Source of the DNA: Burkholderia sp. OK233
GTDB taxonomy: Bacteria; Pseudomonadota; Gammaproteobacteria; Burkholderiales; Burkholderiaceae
Direction: 5' to 3'
DNA: 64,000 nt
Assembly (NCBI RefSeq): GCF_900230185.1
Contig: NZ_OCSR01000002.1
Location: forward strand, 2,542,001 to 2,606,000
Program-made: the position numbers and the translations under genes
Shown here: piece by piece, positions 41,672 to 50,788 of the stretch
How the letters are laid out: every line of letters starts with the position of its first letter
Position numbering within the stretch: position 1 is the stretch's first letter
The notes under the pieces: model-generated
Databases searched by the model: none
Told to the model about the DNA's origin: nothing
What the model saw: only the letters and a program-made list of their open reading frames with translations

Positions 41672-43105
41672 TCAATGCGAAATTTCGTCGAGGTTGCGAT
41701 TGTTGGTACGTGGCCCGAAGATGCCGATCGCGCCCATCACCATCACCATCGACACGGTGATCAACGCGAACACGCCCGGCACCTGGAAGTGGCGCAGCGC
41801 GAAGGCGATCATGAAGCCGGAAAACATCGCGGATAAACGCGACATCGAGTAGACGAAGCCAACCGCGCGCGCCCGCAAGCGCGTGGGGAACAGTTCGGTC
41901 TGGTACGCGTGGTAGCCGACCGAGAGCAGCGTGCCGCTAAGGGTGATCAGCACACCGAGCGTCATCAGCATGGCGGGCGAGGTTTGCATGGCGAACAGGC
42001 TGCCGAACACGGCGATACCGAGTGCCGACAATACGATCAACGTCTTACGTTCGATGCGGTCCGCGATCGCCATGCCGATCAGCGGTCCGAACGGATTCGA
42101 GGCTGCGATAACGAACGAGTACATCAGGCTGTGCGTGATCGTTATGCCTTTCGAAACCAGCAGGGTCGGCACCCATGATGCGAAACCGTAGAAGCCGATT
42201 GCCTGGAACAGGTTGAACACGAGCATCGTGATCGCGCGTTTGCGATACGGCGGCTGCCAGATTTCGCGGAAGGCCGCCTTGGTGGTGGCCGGCTCGACTG
42301 TCGGGACAGGGGCGGGCAATGGCTTTCCGAATTGCTTCGCGACTTTCGCTTCGATCGCCTGCAGGACCTGTTCCGCTTCGGCGGCGCGGCCTTGCTGCGC
42401 GAGCCAACGCGGGCTTTCCGGCACGCGCCGGCGAATGGCCCACACCACTACCGCGCCGAACGCGCCGATGATCACGACCCAGCGCCAGCCGTCGAAGCCG
42501 TACGGCGTTTGCGGCACCAGCCACCATGCAAGCAGGGCGACCGACGGCACGGCGGTGTACTGCACCAGATGAACGAAAGCGAACGCGCGGCCACGCAGAT
42601 GTTTCGGCACGAGTTCGCTGACGTACGTGTCGATCGTCACCAGTTCGACGCCCACGCCGATGCCCGCGATCAGGCGCCACAGGTTGATGGCCGGCGCGGT
42701 GGTTTGCAGCGCCATGACCAGTGTGGCCGCGGAATACCACAGGAGCGAAACGGTAAACACGGTTCTGCGGCCATAACGGTCCGCCATGCCCGCAAAAAAG
42801 AACGTGCCGATGAAGAGCCCCGCGAACGACGCCGCCACGAAGGCGCCCAATCCGGACACGCCGAAGAACGACGCGGTAGTAGTCGCGTAGAGCCCGCTTT
42901 TGACGAGGCCTGGGCCGACATAGGCCGTAAAAAACAGATCGTAGAACTCGAACCAGCCGCCGATCGACAGCAGGAACACCAGCATCCATACCGTGCGCGT
43001 CGCGGGCAGACGGTCGATGCGCGCGTTGATGCCGGTCGTGAGTCCCTGCGCACTGGCGCTTGAATCGGGCGACGCGCCGGGTGCGTCGATCGGCAGACTT
43101 GCCAT
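41672..43105 (-). CDS. MFS transporter, sugar/acid:proton symporter type
   Basis: A 477-residue protein with 12 membrane helices. SIGGWFEFYDLFFTAYV in helix 1, GMADRYGRRTVF (motif A, loop 2-3), VELVTIDTYVSELVPKHLRGRA, VPESPRWLAQQGRAAEAE after helix 6 (sugar-porter type PESPRWL) and ELFPTRLRARAVGF. It is the first gene of the operon with the CoA-transferase and lyase, so it probably imports the carboxylic acid they use. Confidence 0.88.
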   Translation of the reverse strand: MASLPIDAPGASPDSSASAQGLTTGINARIDRLPATRTVWMLVFLLSIGGWFEFYDLFFTAYVGPGLVKSGLYATTTASFFGVSGLGAFVAASFAGLFIGTFFFAGMADRYGRRTVFTVSLLWYSAATLVMALQTTAPAINLWRLIAGIGVGVELVTIDTYVSELVPKHLRGRAFAFVHLVQYTAVPSVALLAWWLVPQTPYGFDGWRWVVIIGAFGAVVVWAIRRRVPESPRWLAQQGRAAEAEQVLQAIEAKVAKQFGKPLPAPVPTVEPATTKAAFREIWQPPYRKRAITMLVFNLFQAIGFYGFASWVPTLLVSKGITITHSLMYSFVIAASNPFGPLIGMAIADRIERKTLIVLSALGIAVFGSLFAMQTSPAMLMTLGVLITLSGTLLSVGYHAYQTELFPTRLRARAVGFVYSMSRLSAMFSGFMIAFALRHFQVPGVFALITVSMVMVMGAIGIFGPRTNNRNLDEISH

Positions 43106-43134
43106 GGAATCCTCCTTGGATGCTCTTGCTGTGT

Positions 43135-43153
43135 CGTTCTGTCTAACAGAACG
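43135..43153. promoter_or_regulatory. Palindromic operator candidate for the IclR regulator
   Basis: CGTTCTGT-CTA-ACAGAACG, a perfect 8-base inverted repeat, 30-48 bases upstream of the MFS start, followed by an extra half-like GTTCTA. Location fits control of the MFS/CoA-transferase/lyase operon by the IclR-type protein at 38868. The pairing is inference. Confidence 0.5.
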
Positions 43154-43308
43154 ACGTTCTATTTAATGAGTGTGCCGAGATTAGTCCGTGTGGCGCCTGG
43201 CAGGAATTCGGGGTTTTACCTAGGAAGGGGGCGAGGCAGTGAAGGGAGAGGGCAAAGAGGGCAGAAAGATCGCGCTGGGCTCGTTGTCTTTTGTTGTCCG
43301 GTACGTCT

Positions 43309-43659
43309 TCAAACCCCCATTCGTTGCAGCATCGCGAGAAGGCTGTCGAATGAAAGCGGCTTGCGCGCGTATGCGATGGTGGGATTCGGTTGCACGGGGA
43401 TATCCGCGGCCGCGCTGCACAGGATGATGGGAATCGCGCGCAGGTCGGGGTCGTTGTACAGTGCGGTGCACAGTTGCAGCCCCGACATGACCGGCATCAT
43501 GCAGTCCGACACGATGATGTCGGGCCGGGTGTTGCTGATCTGTTCAAGCGCGGCCGCCCCGTTGGACGCCGTCAGTACGGTATAGCCATGCCGCTCCAGC
43601 AACAGTCGCCAGACCGTGAGGATGTCGAACTCGTCGTCCACGACCAGAATGGTTTTCAT
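43309..43659 (-). CDS. Single-domain response regulator (receiver only)
   Basis: A 116-residue CheY-like protein. The acidic pair is in ILVVDDEFD, the phosphorylated Asp in IIVSDCMMPVMSG, Ser in IPIILCSAAA, and Lys in AYARKPLSFDSLLAML. There is no output domain. It starts six bases after the stop of the KaiC-like gene and must be co-expressed with it. It probably acts by protein contact, perhaps with the KaiC-like ATPase or a separate kinase. Confidence 0.92.
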   Translation of the reverse strand: MKTILVVDDEFDILTVWRLLLERHGYTVLTASNGAAALEQISNTRPDIIVSDCMMPVMSGLQLCTALYNDPDLRAIPIILCSAAADIPVQPNPTIAYARKPLSFDSLLAMLQRMGV

Positions 43660-43665
43660 GGGCGG

Positions 43666-45141
43666 CTAGGTATTTCGTCGCGGCGCCAGCGTGGCCGACA
43701 GGCCTTGCGCTGAAACCACGCTCGCGGGGCTGACCGGGCTTTCGATCACGTCGAGGCCCTGGGACGAAATGACGAGTTCGCGCAGCGACGTGTCGTGCGC
43801 GCTTTCGCGCTGCTTGACCACCGAAATCATGCGCCGCAAACCCGTTTCCGATTCCGCGTAGCGCAGCAGCACGAGGTTTTCGGTCAACGCGGAGACTCGC
43901 ACACTCTTCGCATGGCCGGGGTCGGCGTAAAGCGGCAGTTCCTCCGTCAGTATCGTGGTGACGCAGGCTTCCCGAAGCTGATGAAGCAGGGCATTCAGGA
44001 ACAGGCCGAAGCGTTCGGTTCGCAACGCGGAATCGCGAAAACCTTCCACGCCGTCGATCACGATCCGCTTCGCACCGCTCTTTTTGACCGTGGCAAGCGC
44101 CACCGCCGCGAGTTCGTCGATCGCCAGTTCTATGGCGGGTTGCCATTGAATCATGAGACGGCCGTCGTCGTATGCGTCGGCGAGATCGATCGAGACGGCT
44201 TCGGCTTTGCCGACCAGCCGCTGCGGTCCTTCGTAAAAGCCCAGATACACGCAGCGTTCGCCGCGCGCCACGCCGGCTGCGAGAAACTGCAGACAGAGCA
44301 GGGTCTTGCCGACACCTGACGGCCCGATCAGCGTGGTCGTGGAACCTTGAGCAAAACCGCCGCCGAGCAGACTGTCGAGATGCGGGAGACCGAAGCCGAG
44401 CCGCGTTTTCAGATCGACCGGACCCGGTGGCGCGGCGCATTGCGATTCCAGACGCGGGAACATCAGAAGCCCGCTTTCAGCGATGCGAAAGAAATGCTTG
44501 CCCATCAGATGGTTGCGCGCCCGCATCTTGTGAACTTCGATTTCGCGCGCGCGGCGCATGCCGTCGTTGTAGCGGTTCAGTTCGATCAGACCATCGACCA
44601 GCGTGTGTTCGGGATGCGGTTCGTTGCCCGAGAGCGGCGCGAGCAGCAGCGTGGTGCAATCCATTGCCGCGGCCAGCGCGTTCAGTTCGTGGATGAACTT
44701 CGACAGCGACAACTCGGTTTCGCTGAATTCGCGTGCGCTGCGAAAGCCGTCGATGATCATGAGGCTCGGCCGATGGTCGTAAATGCTCGACGCAATCAGC
44801 TTGAGGAAGCCATCGAGACCGTCCTGCATCAGTTCGTGATAGCCGGACACGAACAGCATTTGCCGTGCGACCGCGGTTTCGTCGAAGAAGCTCAGGCGTT
44901 TGAGGTGCGCCAGCAGCTTGTCGTGCGACTCGGCGATCAAGGTCACGTACAACACCTTTTCGCCCTTGCTGACACGGTGAAAGCCGATCTGGCTCGACAG
45001 GATTGTTTTGCCCGCGCCGGCCATGCCTTCCAGCAGGTAGACCCCGCCGCTGACCAGACCTCCGCCCAGGATCTCATCGAAACCGGGGACACCTGTTTCC
45101 ATGTTGGAGCGGGAGGATGTCTGAGATTCGTGGATAGTCAT
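43666..45141 (-). CDS. KaiC-like ATPase with two RecA-type domains
   Basis: A 491-residue protein with tandem KaiC domains. Domain 1: METGVPGFDEILGGGLVSGG, Walker A GMAGAGKT, SLMIIDGFRSAREF. Domain 2: LGFGLPHLDSLLGGGFAQGS, Walker A GPSGVGKT, RIVIDGVEGFRDS. The C-terminal tail ends before a KaiC-type phosphosite can be assigned. Non-cyanobacterial KaiC-like proteins usually pair with receiver or kinase genes, as here. ATG 45141 gives the family start; the longer frame upstream looks non-coding. Role is unknown; stress or signalling is a guess based on relatives. Confidence 0.88.
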   Translation of the reverse strand: MTIHESQTSSRSNMETGVPGFDEILGGGLVSGGVYLLEGMAGAGKTILSSQIGFHRVSKGEKVLYVTLIAESHDKLLAHLKRLSFFDETAVARQMLFVSGYHELMQDGLDGFLKLIASSIYDHRPSLMIIDGFRSAREFSETELSLSKFIHELNALAAAMDCTTLLLAPLSGNEPHPEHTLVDGLIELNRYNDGMRRAREIEVHKMRARNHLMGKHFFRIAESGLLMFPRLESQCAAPPGPVDLKTRLGFGLPHLDSLLGGGFAQGSTTTLIGPSGVGKTLLCLQFLAAGVARGERCVYLGFYEGPQRLVGKAEAVSIDLADAYDDGRLMIQWQPAIELAIDELAAVALATVKKSGAKRIVIDGVEGFRDSALRTERFGLFLNALLHQLREACVTTILTEELPLYADPGHAKSVRVSALTENLVLLRYAESETGLRRMISVVKQRESAHDTSLRELVISSQGLDVIESPVSPASVVSAQGLSATLAPRRNT

Positions 45142-45556
45142 TGTCGAAATGTCGTTCAAAGTACGGAGGATCGACAGCTGGCACATGGAAGCAAGCGGAC
45201 GTGCATCGCTCAATCTAACCGTGCCAGCAATTCGCGTTCCCGCTCGTGGGCGGTGATATGCGTATTGGCATTCGATGAGGTGGGACTTGGCTGGGGCCGC
45301 GCCCCACTTGGGGAACAGCATGCGGGAGGCTTGCACGCAGCATGCGCAACGGGAGCGAGAGGGACGGGGCTTAGAGGGCAGTGCGGAAGGAGGGCCGTAG
45401 TGCTTTTTTCAAATCGATGCAACTAAGGGTGCAAGGTAGGAGACGGGACGGGCATTTCCCTCGCGCATGCAAAGTGCAAACCATGCGCGAGGATGCCGTG
45501 TTTTCCGCGGGTTCAGCAATGACCCGGCAATGACCGGGCAATGACCGCGTTACGCC
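45142..45556. other. Intergenic region with hairpin and short tandem repeat
   Basis: About 415 bases without a gene. CCTCGCGCATG (45459-45469) pairs exactly with CATGCGCGAGG (45482-45492), an 11-base stem with a 12-base loop. Three 11-base repeats beginning GCAATGACC lie at 45516-45548, next to the end of the broken tannase gene. The hairpin lacks a T run, so it is not called a terminator. Confidence 0.5.
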
Positions 45557-47290
45557 TTAGCTACACGCGAAACTGCTCGCGGCATTGAGGTCTCCGCCTT
45601 GATAGCGGGCGACTTTCGGATACGCGCACAGCGGCCGCGTGCGTCCCGCACCCCAATCGGCCGGCACGTCCGTGTTCGGCACGACATTGGTCGCATCGCG
45701 CGCGGTGGCGACCACGCTGTCCGGCGCCTTGCCCTGTTCGACCCACGCGATCATCGGCGTGAGCATGTCGAACTGGTCGGTGCTTGGACCGCCGGAGCAG
45801 TGGTTCATGCCGGCGATCGTGTAGAGACGGGCGAAGTTCGAGGCGTCGCCGCCGTTGGCCGTCGTGAGCCGCTGGTACCAGTCGGTCGTATCGTTCGACG
45901 AAAACACCGGGTCGCTCGTGCCGTGATAGACCATCAGCTTTGCACCGCGCTGCTTCAACGCACTGAGGTTGGTCTCGTCGGGCGGCGTCATGAACGACCA
46001 GGCCGACTCGCTATACACGCCACTGGTGGCGAAGATCTTCGGCGCGTCGGTATCCATGCTGAAGTTCAGCGCGTAGGCCGACAACTGGCTCAATACCGAC
46101 GCACTCTGTGGTGGCGTGGTGAACGTGAATGCCGCTGCGGCGGGATCAAGGGTGATCGAGTTCGCCTGCTTCCATGCCGACCAGCCCGGGCCGAGGCCGG
46201 CGTCGTACGGAAAGCTCGAATACAGGGTCGTGCCGGCGCTGTTGCGTGCGCCCGAGAAGACGTTGCCGATCGCGTCCTTCTGCGCGCTCGTCAGACACGT
46301 CCCGTCGCGCACATTGTTCGTGCAGGTGGGCACGTCCGTCGCCAGGCTGAAATTTGCCTGGCATGCCTTGATATCCTGAATGAGACCGTCGCTGGCGCCG
46401 TCGAGTGCGTCGCATTTGGCCAAAATCTTCGACGCCACCATCTGACGTTCCGCCGCCGTAAAGCCGGTCGTGATGTCGGGCAAGCCATTCGCGGTCGTGG
46501 CGGTCGCCACTTTGGCCAATTGCTGCGCGCTCCACATTTCGCCGATTGCCGCTTTCGGCAAGTGAAAGCCCGGGTCGCCGGCAATGATTCCGTCGTATTG
46601 CGCCGAAGAGCGTGCCGCTGCGACCAATGCATGACGGCCGCCGTTGGAGCAACCGTCGAAATAACTGCGGTCCGGCCCCTTGCCATAGGCGAGTTTGATC
46701 ACCTGCTTGGCCATCGGCGTGAGCGTGGCGACCGCGTTGTAGCCGTAGTCGAGGCGCGCTTGCGGGTCGAGGCCGAACAGCGGATTCTGCGACGCGCTGT
46801 GGCCCGCGTCCGAGCTAATGACAGCGAAGCCCATGTTGAGCGCGTCGTTGGTCGGGCCGCCGCCGCCGATTTCACCGGTAGCGGTCACGACATTCCCGTC
46901 GAGACCGCCATTGGCCTGTTAGAAGAAGCGCCCGTTCCATGCCAGCGGCAGACGCATCTCGAAGCCGATGGCGTACGTCTTGCCGTCGACGCTGCTCACG
47001 CGCTGATTCATGCTGCCCTGGATCAGGCAGTGTTCGGCGATCGGTTTGCCGGCCACCTTGAGCGTGCCGGCCGCGACGTCTGACACCGCGGTGAATACGG
47101 TGTTGGCGAACGTGAGTTTCGCGGCGAGCGCGGCACAATTGCCGGCGAGCGTGCCGGGTGTCGCCGCATTCAGTTGTGGCAGGGCGTCGGTGCTCGTGCT
47201 GGTGGTGGCCGGGTCGCTGACATTATTGCCGCCGCACGCGGCGAGAGTCAGTGCCGCTGCGGCAGCCAGCGCGATGGAGGTGTGCTTCAT
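45557..47290 (-). pseudogene. Tannase/feruloyl esterase family lipoprotein, interrupted by one stop codon
   Basis: Two frames in the same phase (47290-46919 and 46918-45557) make one 577-codon tannase-family gene if the TAA at 46919-46921 is ignored. It lies in LPLAWNGRFF-stop-QANGGLDG, where the family has an aromatic residue, so TAC or TAT to TAA is the likely change. The N-terminus has a lipobox (LTLAACGG). The rest keeps the nucleophile motif FDGCSNGGRHAL, GDPGFHL, LMVYHGTSDPVF (Asp) and IAGMNHCSGGPS (His), plus the family Cys pairs, so decay is recent or a sequencing error is possible. It would release ferulate or gallate from esters outside the inner membrane, fitting the ferulate genes nearby. 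The downstream part could be re-initiated at GTG 46888 but would lack export signals. Confidence 0.85.
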
Positions 47291-47300
47291 GCGGTGTCTC

Positions 47301-48440
47301 CTAGAACGAATGACGAATGCCGAGCATCACGCCGGTCTGGCCGGTGCCTGCCGTGGGTGTCGTGCCGCCGCCGCCGGCGCTGACCGAGTAGCGCGCCTTC
47401 GCGCTGTTGGCGAGATACGAGCCTTGCGCATAGACGGCGGTGCGTTTCGACAGCAGATAGGTAGTGCGCAGCGTGCCCATCGTGGCGCGCGTGTCGTGCT
47501 CGCTATTGGTGATGTGATAGACCTCGCCGTCGACGATGAAGGCCGGCGTCACGAAGTACGAGGCGCCGACGAAGAACAGATTCGAGCGCACGGCCGCAAT
47601 CGTGACGGCCGATGGTTCGACCCGGCGATTGAGCCAGCCCGCGCCGATCTTTGCCTTACCGATATTCGCGTAGGCGCTGACGTGGGTGCGGATGTCTTTG
47701 TCGGCGGCATTGGTGAGTGGAATGGGCGCAACGCCGTCGAAGAAATTCGCCGCAGCAGTGCTCCCACCCCGTTGTTCTTCATACGACGCCGCAACGCCGA
47801 ATAGCGGCGCGTCGTACTTCAACATCACCGACCACTCGCGGCATTCCGTTGCATGCCCGGCTACCGAGCCGGTGCAGGTGCCCTGGCCGGGCGAGTTGCC
47901 GGTGCCCGCCGCGTCGCGGCCGAACGAATAGTTCGCGCCGAACGTCACACCCGCATAAGTGCCCAGGTAGCTCACCGAATTGTCGGCGCGGGCGTTCGGC
48001 ACGTAGGCGTCGAGCGAGCCCAGGCCGTAGATGTCCGGGCCGATCAGGTCCGCGCCCATCAGCGCGAGATACGTCATCGTGTACTGGCGTCCGAACGAGA
48101 CCGTGCCGTACGTACTCTTGATGCCGACGAATGCCTGGCGCCCGAACAACCGGCCGCCCTGGCCGAGATCGCCGGCGCGCACGTTGAAACCGCTTTCCAG
48201 CGTGAATACCGCGCTATACCCGCCGCCCAGATCTTCATTGCCGCGCAGGCCCCAACGCGAAGGCAGTTCGCCGGTAACCGACGGCATGCGAAAGACGCTT
48301 TTGCCCGCAGCGTTCGCGTGCGATACGTATTCGATGCCGGTGTCGATGATGCCGTAGAGCGTTACGCTCGATTGGGCCGCCGCGGCGCCGCTGACGGCGC
48401 ACAATGCGCCGCAAAGAAGAAGGCGTGTGGATGCTTGCAT
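47301..48440 (-). CDS. Gram-negative general porin (Burkholderia OmpC-like)
   Basis: A 379-residue protein. The signal peptide (LLLCGALCAVSGAAAAQS) is followed by SSVTLYGIIDTGIEYVSH, the standard start of betaproteobacterial porins. Later motifs are SRWGLRGNEDLGGGYSAVF, FNVRAGDLGQGGRLFGRQAF, GTVSFGRQYT (loop 3 region) and the C-terminal GVMLGIRHSF with terminal Phe for outer membrane insertion. ATG 48440 is chosen over 48455 as it starts the signal peptide. It lies between the tannase gene (10 bases downstream) and the AAHS gene, so it likely admits hydroxycinnamates or their esters. Confidence 0.92.
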   Translation of the reverse strand: MQASTRLLLCGALCAVSGAAAAQSSVTLYGIIDTGIEYVSHANAAGKSVFRMPSVTGELPSRWGLRGNEDLGGGYSAVFTLESGFNVRAGDLGQGGRLFGRQAFVGIKSTYGTVSFGRQYTMTYLALMGADLIGPDIYGLGSLDAYVPNARADNSVSYLGTYAGVTFGANYSFGRDAAGTGNSPGQGTCTGSVAGHATECREWSVMLKYDAPLFGVAASYEEQRGGSTAAANFFDGVAPIPLTNAADKDIRTHVSAYANIGKAKIGAGWLNRRVEPSAVTIAAVRSNLFFVGASYFVTPAFIVDGEVYHITNSEHDTRATMGTLRTTYLLSKRTAVYAQGSYLANSAKARYSVSAGGGGTTPTAGTGQTGVMLGIRHSF

Positions 48441-48521
48441 GCAGGGTGTCTCCAAACCGTTGATTGAATGTGTTTGTTGTTGGGTCTTCTTGAGTCTTCT
48501 GGAGTCTTCGTGTCTGGCCGG

Positions 48522-49769
48522 TCAGTCGTCGGCACGCGGACGGCGCAGCAACAGCAGCGCAGCAGCGGCGGCGATAAGCGTGACGGGAATGCTCGCGCCG
48601 ATGACCGTCGACGAACTGCGACCCATCGCCAGCAATTGACCTGCTGCCAGCGGTCCGACCACCGAGCCGATACGGCCCACCGCCACTGCCGCGCCGACGC
48701 CGGTGCCGCGCATGGCAGTCGGATAGAACGCCGCCGAGAGTGCGTACAGCACCGATTGCCCACCGATCACGAACATCCCCGCGAAGAACGCTGAGGTGGC
48801 GAGCGCGCCGAAGCCGGGCGCCATCGAGAGCGCCGCGAGCGACGCGATGATCCCGATATACATGCCCGCCACCACGACACCCGAGCGCATCCGGTCCATC
48901 AACATGCCGATGCACAACGCGCCGATGCCGCCGCCGACGTTGAAGAAAATCTGCACGTAGCCCACTTGTGCGCGCGACAGGCCGCTTGCGGCCATCAGCG
49001 AAGGCAGCCAGTTGAGCAGGAAGTAGAGGACGATCAACGTGCAGAAATAGCTGACCCAGATCTGCACGGTCGAGAGGCCGCGTGTGCTGCCGAACAGGAT
49101 CTCGCCGACCGGCGCGGGCTTCGCATGACCGTCTCGCGAGGCCTGGGTGAATGCCTTCGAATCCGCGAGAAACACGAGTAACAGCGGCACCAGCACTAGC
49201 GGCCCAGCGCCGCCGACGTAGAAGATGTGCCGCCATTCGGTGTCGCCCGCACTCAACACGCCGATCACGGAGGCGATCACGCCGCCGAACGGAATGCCGC
49301 AATACATCACGCTCACGGCGGTGCTGCGCGAGCGCGGTTCGACCGCTTCCGACGACAAGGCGATCAGGTTAGGCAATGCACCGCCAAGACCAATCCCCGT
49401 CAGCACCCGCACGATCACCAGGGTGTGAAAATCACTTACTAGCGCGGTCGCGATCGACAGCAAGCCGAACAGGCATGCGGAAATCACCAGCACGCGCTTG
49501 CGGCCGATCCGGTCGGCAAGCCGTCCGCCGAACATCGCACCAGGCAGCAGGCCAAAGGTTCCGGCGCTGAACGCGAGCCCCATTTGCCCGACCGACAGAC
49601 CGAATTCGCGCGCCATCCGTGGCGCGGCGACGCCGACCGACTGCAGGTCGAGACCTTCGAGCAGTGCGATGGCAAAACACAATCCGAGTGTGACAAAGAC
49701 GCCTGTCCGGCTGGACGTCGCCGGTCCGGCAAGGCTTTCTGTCGAGGGTAGTGCTCCGGCTCTTTTCAC
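48522..49769 (-). CDS. MFS transporter, AAHS (aromatic acid:proton symporter) family
   Basis: A 415-residue protein with 12 membrane helices. Helix 1 ALLEGLDLQSVGVAAPRMA carries the acidic residues conserved in PcaK-type carriers; GGRLADRIGRKRVL (motif A) follows, then RVLTGIGLGGALPNLIALSSE and the repeat LMDRMRSG between helices 8 and 9. AAHS members import benzoate- or cinnamate-type acids. A MarR operator copy lies 310 bases upstream at 50079-50095, so it is probably induced with the ferulate genes and takes up hydroxycinnamates. Confidence 0.9.
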   Translation of the reverse strand: MKRAGALPSTESLAGPATSSRTGVFVTLGLCFAIALLEGLDLQSVGVAAPRMAREFGLSVGQMGLAFSAGTFGLLPGAMFGGRLADRIGRKRVLVISACLFGLLSIATALVSDFHTLVIVRVLTGIGLGGALPNLIALSSEAVEPRSRSTAVSVMYCGIPFGGVIASVIGVLSAGDTEWRHIFYVGGAGPLVLVPLLLVFLADSKAFTQASRDGHAKPAPVGEILFGSTRGLSTVQIWVSYFCTLIVLYFLLNWLPSLMAASGLSRAQVGYVQIFFNVGGGIGALCIGMLMDRMRSGVVVAGMYIGIIASLAALSMAPGFGALATSAFFAGMFVIGGQSVLYALSAAFYPTAMRGTGVGAAVAVGRIGSVVGPLAAGQLLAMGRSSSTVIGASIPVTLIAAAAALLLLRRPRADD

Positions 49770-50150
49770 GTTAGTGATCCTTATTAAAGTGCGTGGTTTT
49801 CCGGTGTCGACGAAGAACGGCAGGTGCAGAGTCGCCGTCTGGCGTGCCGGTTTGGCGCAGAAAAACGGTTGCGTTTGCTCAGCGCCGGGGTGGTCCGGTG
49901 TTCCAGGCCCCTCGGTGAAACGGAATTCAGACCGTCAACGAGGTCACGATGGGGTGCTTAAGAACGGCCGAGCGGAAGCCGCAGCGCACAGCACATCGGT
50001 TCGATGCCTGCGTTGCTGTCCGTTTGCTTCGACGCGATGCAACGCGTCTCCAGGCGTTGCACCGTGGACTGGATTTAATATCAGGTAGACTGATAATACA
50101 AGTGCAAATGCTTCGGTGAAAACACCTAGCGATTTGCAAAGACGGGAAAG
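49770..50150. other. Long leader / promoter region of the AAHS-porin transcript
   Basis: About 380 bases between the MarR gene end and the AAHS start. It carries the MarR operator copy at 50079-50095. If transcription starts there, the AAHS messenger has a leader of about 300 bases. No small gene with a ribosome-binding site is visible in it. Confidence 0.5.
50079..50095. promoter_or_regulatory. MarR-type operator, copy 1 (AAHS side)
   Basis: TATCAGGTAGACTGATA, an imperfect palindrome matching copy 2 at 50720 in 16 of 17 positions. It overlaps an AT-rich promoter-like stretch upstream of the AAHS gene. Confidence 0.7.
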
Positions 50151-50621
50151 TTAGCCGCGCAGGTTGCGCACGAAAGTTTCGAGGTGGGTTTGTACGACAC
50201 CGGCCGCTTCGAGCTCGAGGCCTTCCATCATCTGTTTCTCGATTGCCTTGACGGTCTGCTCGCATTCGCGCAGCACCGCCCGCCCTTCATCGGTCAGTTG
50301 CAGCAGCACGATGCGGCCATGCGTTGGGTCCGGCTCGCGGCTGACCCAGTTCCGGCTCGCCATGGCGTTCATCACTTCATTCGCCGATTGCGGCGTGATG
50401 AAGGAGCGTTCGGCAACTTGTGCATTGGACGCTTGCCCCTTTGCATCGAGCACCGAAAGCGCGGTGAATTGTGAAAGCGTGAGACCGAGTGGTGCGAGTG
50501 CTTCGGTCATGCGGCGCCGCAGGATGCGGTCGAGACTTCCGATCACATAGGCCAGCCGCAGGTGGGGGCGACGGGTGCGCGTGGTAGTGGGTTCGGCGGG
50601 CGAATCTGGATTTTTGCTCAT
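50151..50621 (-). CDS. MarR-family regulator of hydroxycinnamate catabolism (FerR/CouR-like)
   Basis: A 156-residue protein. The dimer helix RLAYVIGSLDRILRRRMTEAL leads into the winged helix: LGLTLSQFTALSVLDAKGQ, NAQVAERSFITPQSANEVMNAM (recognition helix) and DPTHGRIVLLQLTDEGRAVL (wing). It is divergent from the hydratase-lyase gene with operator copy 2 between them. FerR/CouR/HcaR relatives repress such genes until the hydroxycinnamoyl-CoA thioester binds. ATG 50621 is preferred over 50651. Identity as a ferulate regulator is from context. Confidence 0.88.
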   Translation of the reverse strand: MSKNPDSPAEPTTTRTRRPHLRLAYVIGSLDRILRRRMTEALAPLGLTLSQFTALSVLDAKGQASNAQVAERSFITPQSANEVMNAMASRNWVSREPDPTHGRIVLLQLTDEGRAVLRECEQTVKAIEKQMMEGLELEAAGVVQTHLETFVRNLRG

Positions 50622-50719
50622 GGTGGGCTGGAGGTCCGGTCTAGCCCGCATCTTAGCGCGCCTCTGCGTTAATTCGACCGATAGGGGTTTGCACCGACTC
50701 CGCGAAATTCCGCTTTACA

Positions 50720-50736
50720 TATCAGGTAGCCTGATA
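50720..50736. promoter_or_regulatory. MarR-type operator, copy 2 (hydratase-lyase side)
   Basis: TATCAGG-TAG-CCTGATA, a perfect 7-base inverted repeat, 53 bases upstream of ATG 50789. TTTACA lies just before it and TATTAA overlaps its end, so repressor binding would block the promoter. Confidence 0.78.
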
Positions 50737-50788
50737 TTAAATGCACTCATCGGGCCGCTGCTGCGGTCAACATTCACGGAGAAAGCGG

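Noticed and set aside
45516..45548. Three 11-base repeats as a CRISPR-like or phase-variable array
   Set aside because: Only three short units without spacers, outside any gene or promoter; too little to support either idea.
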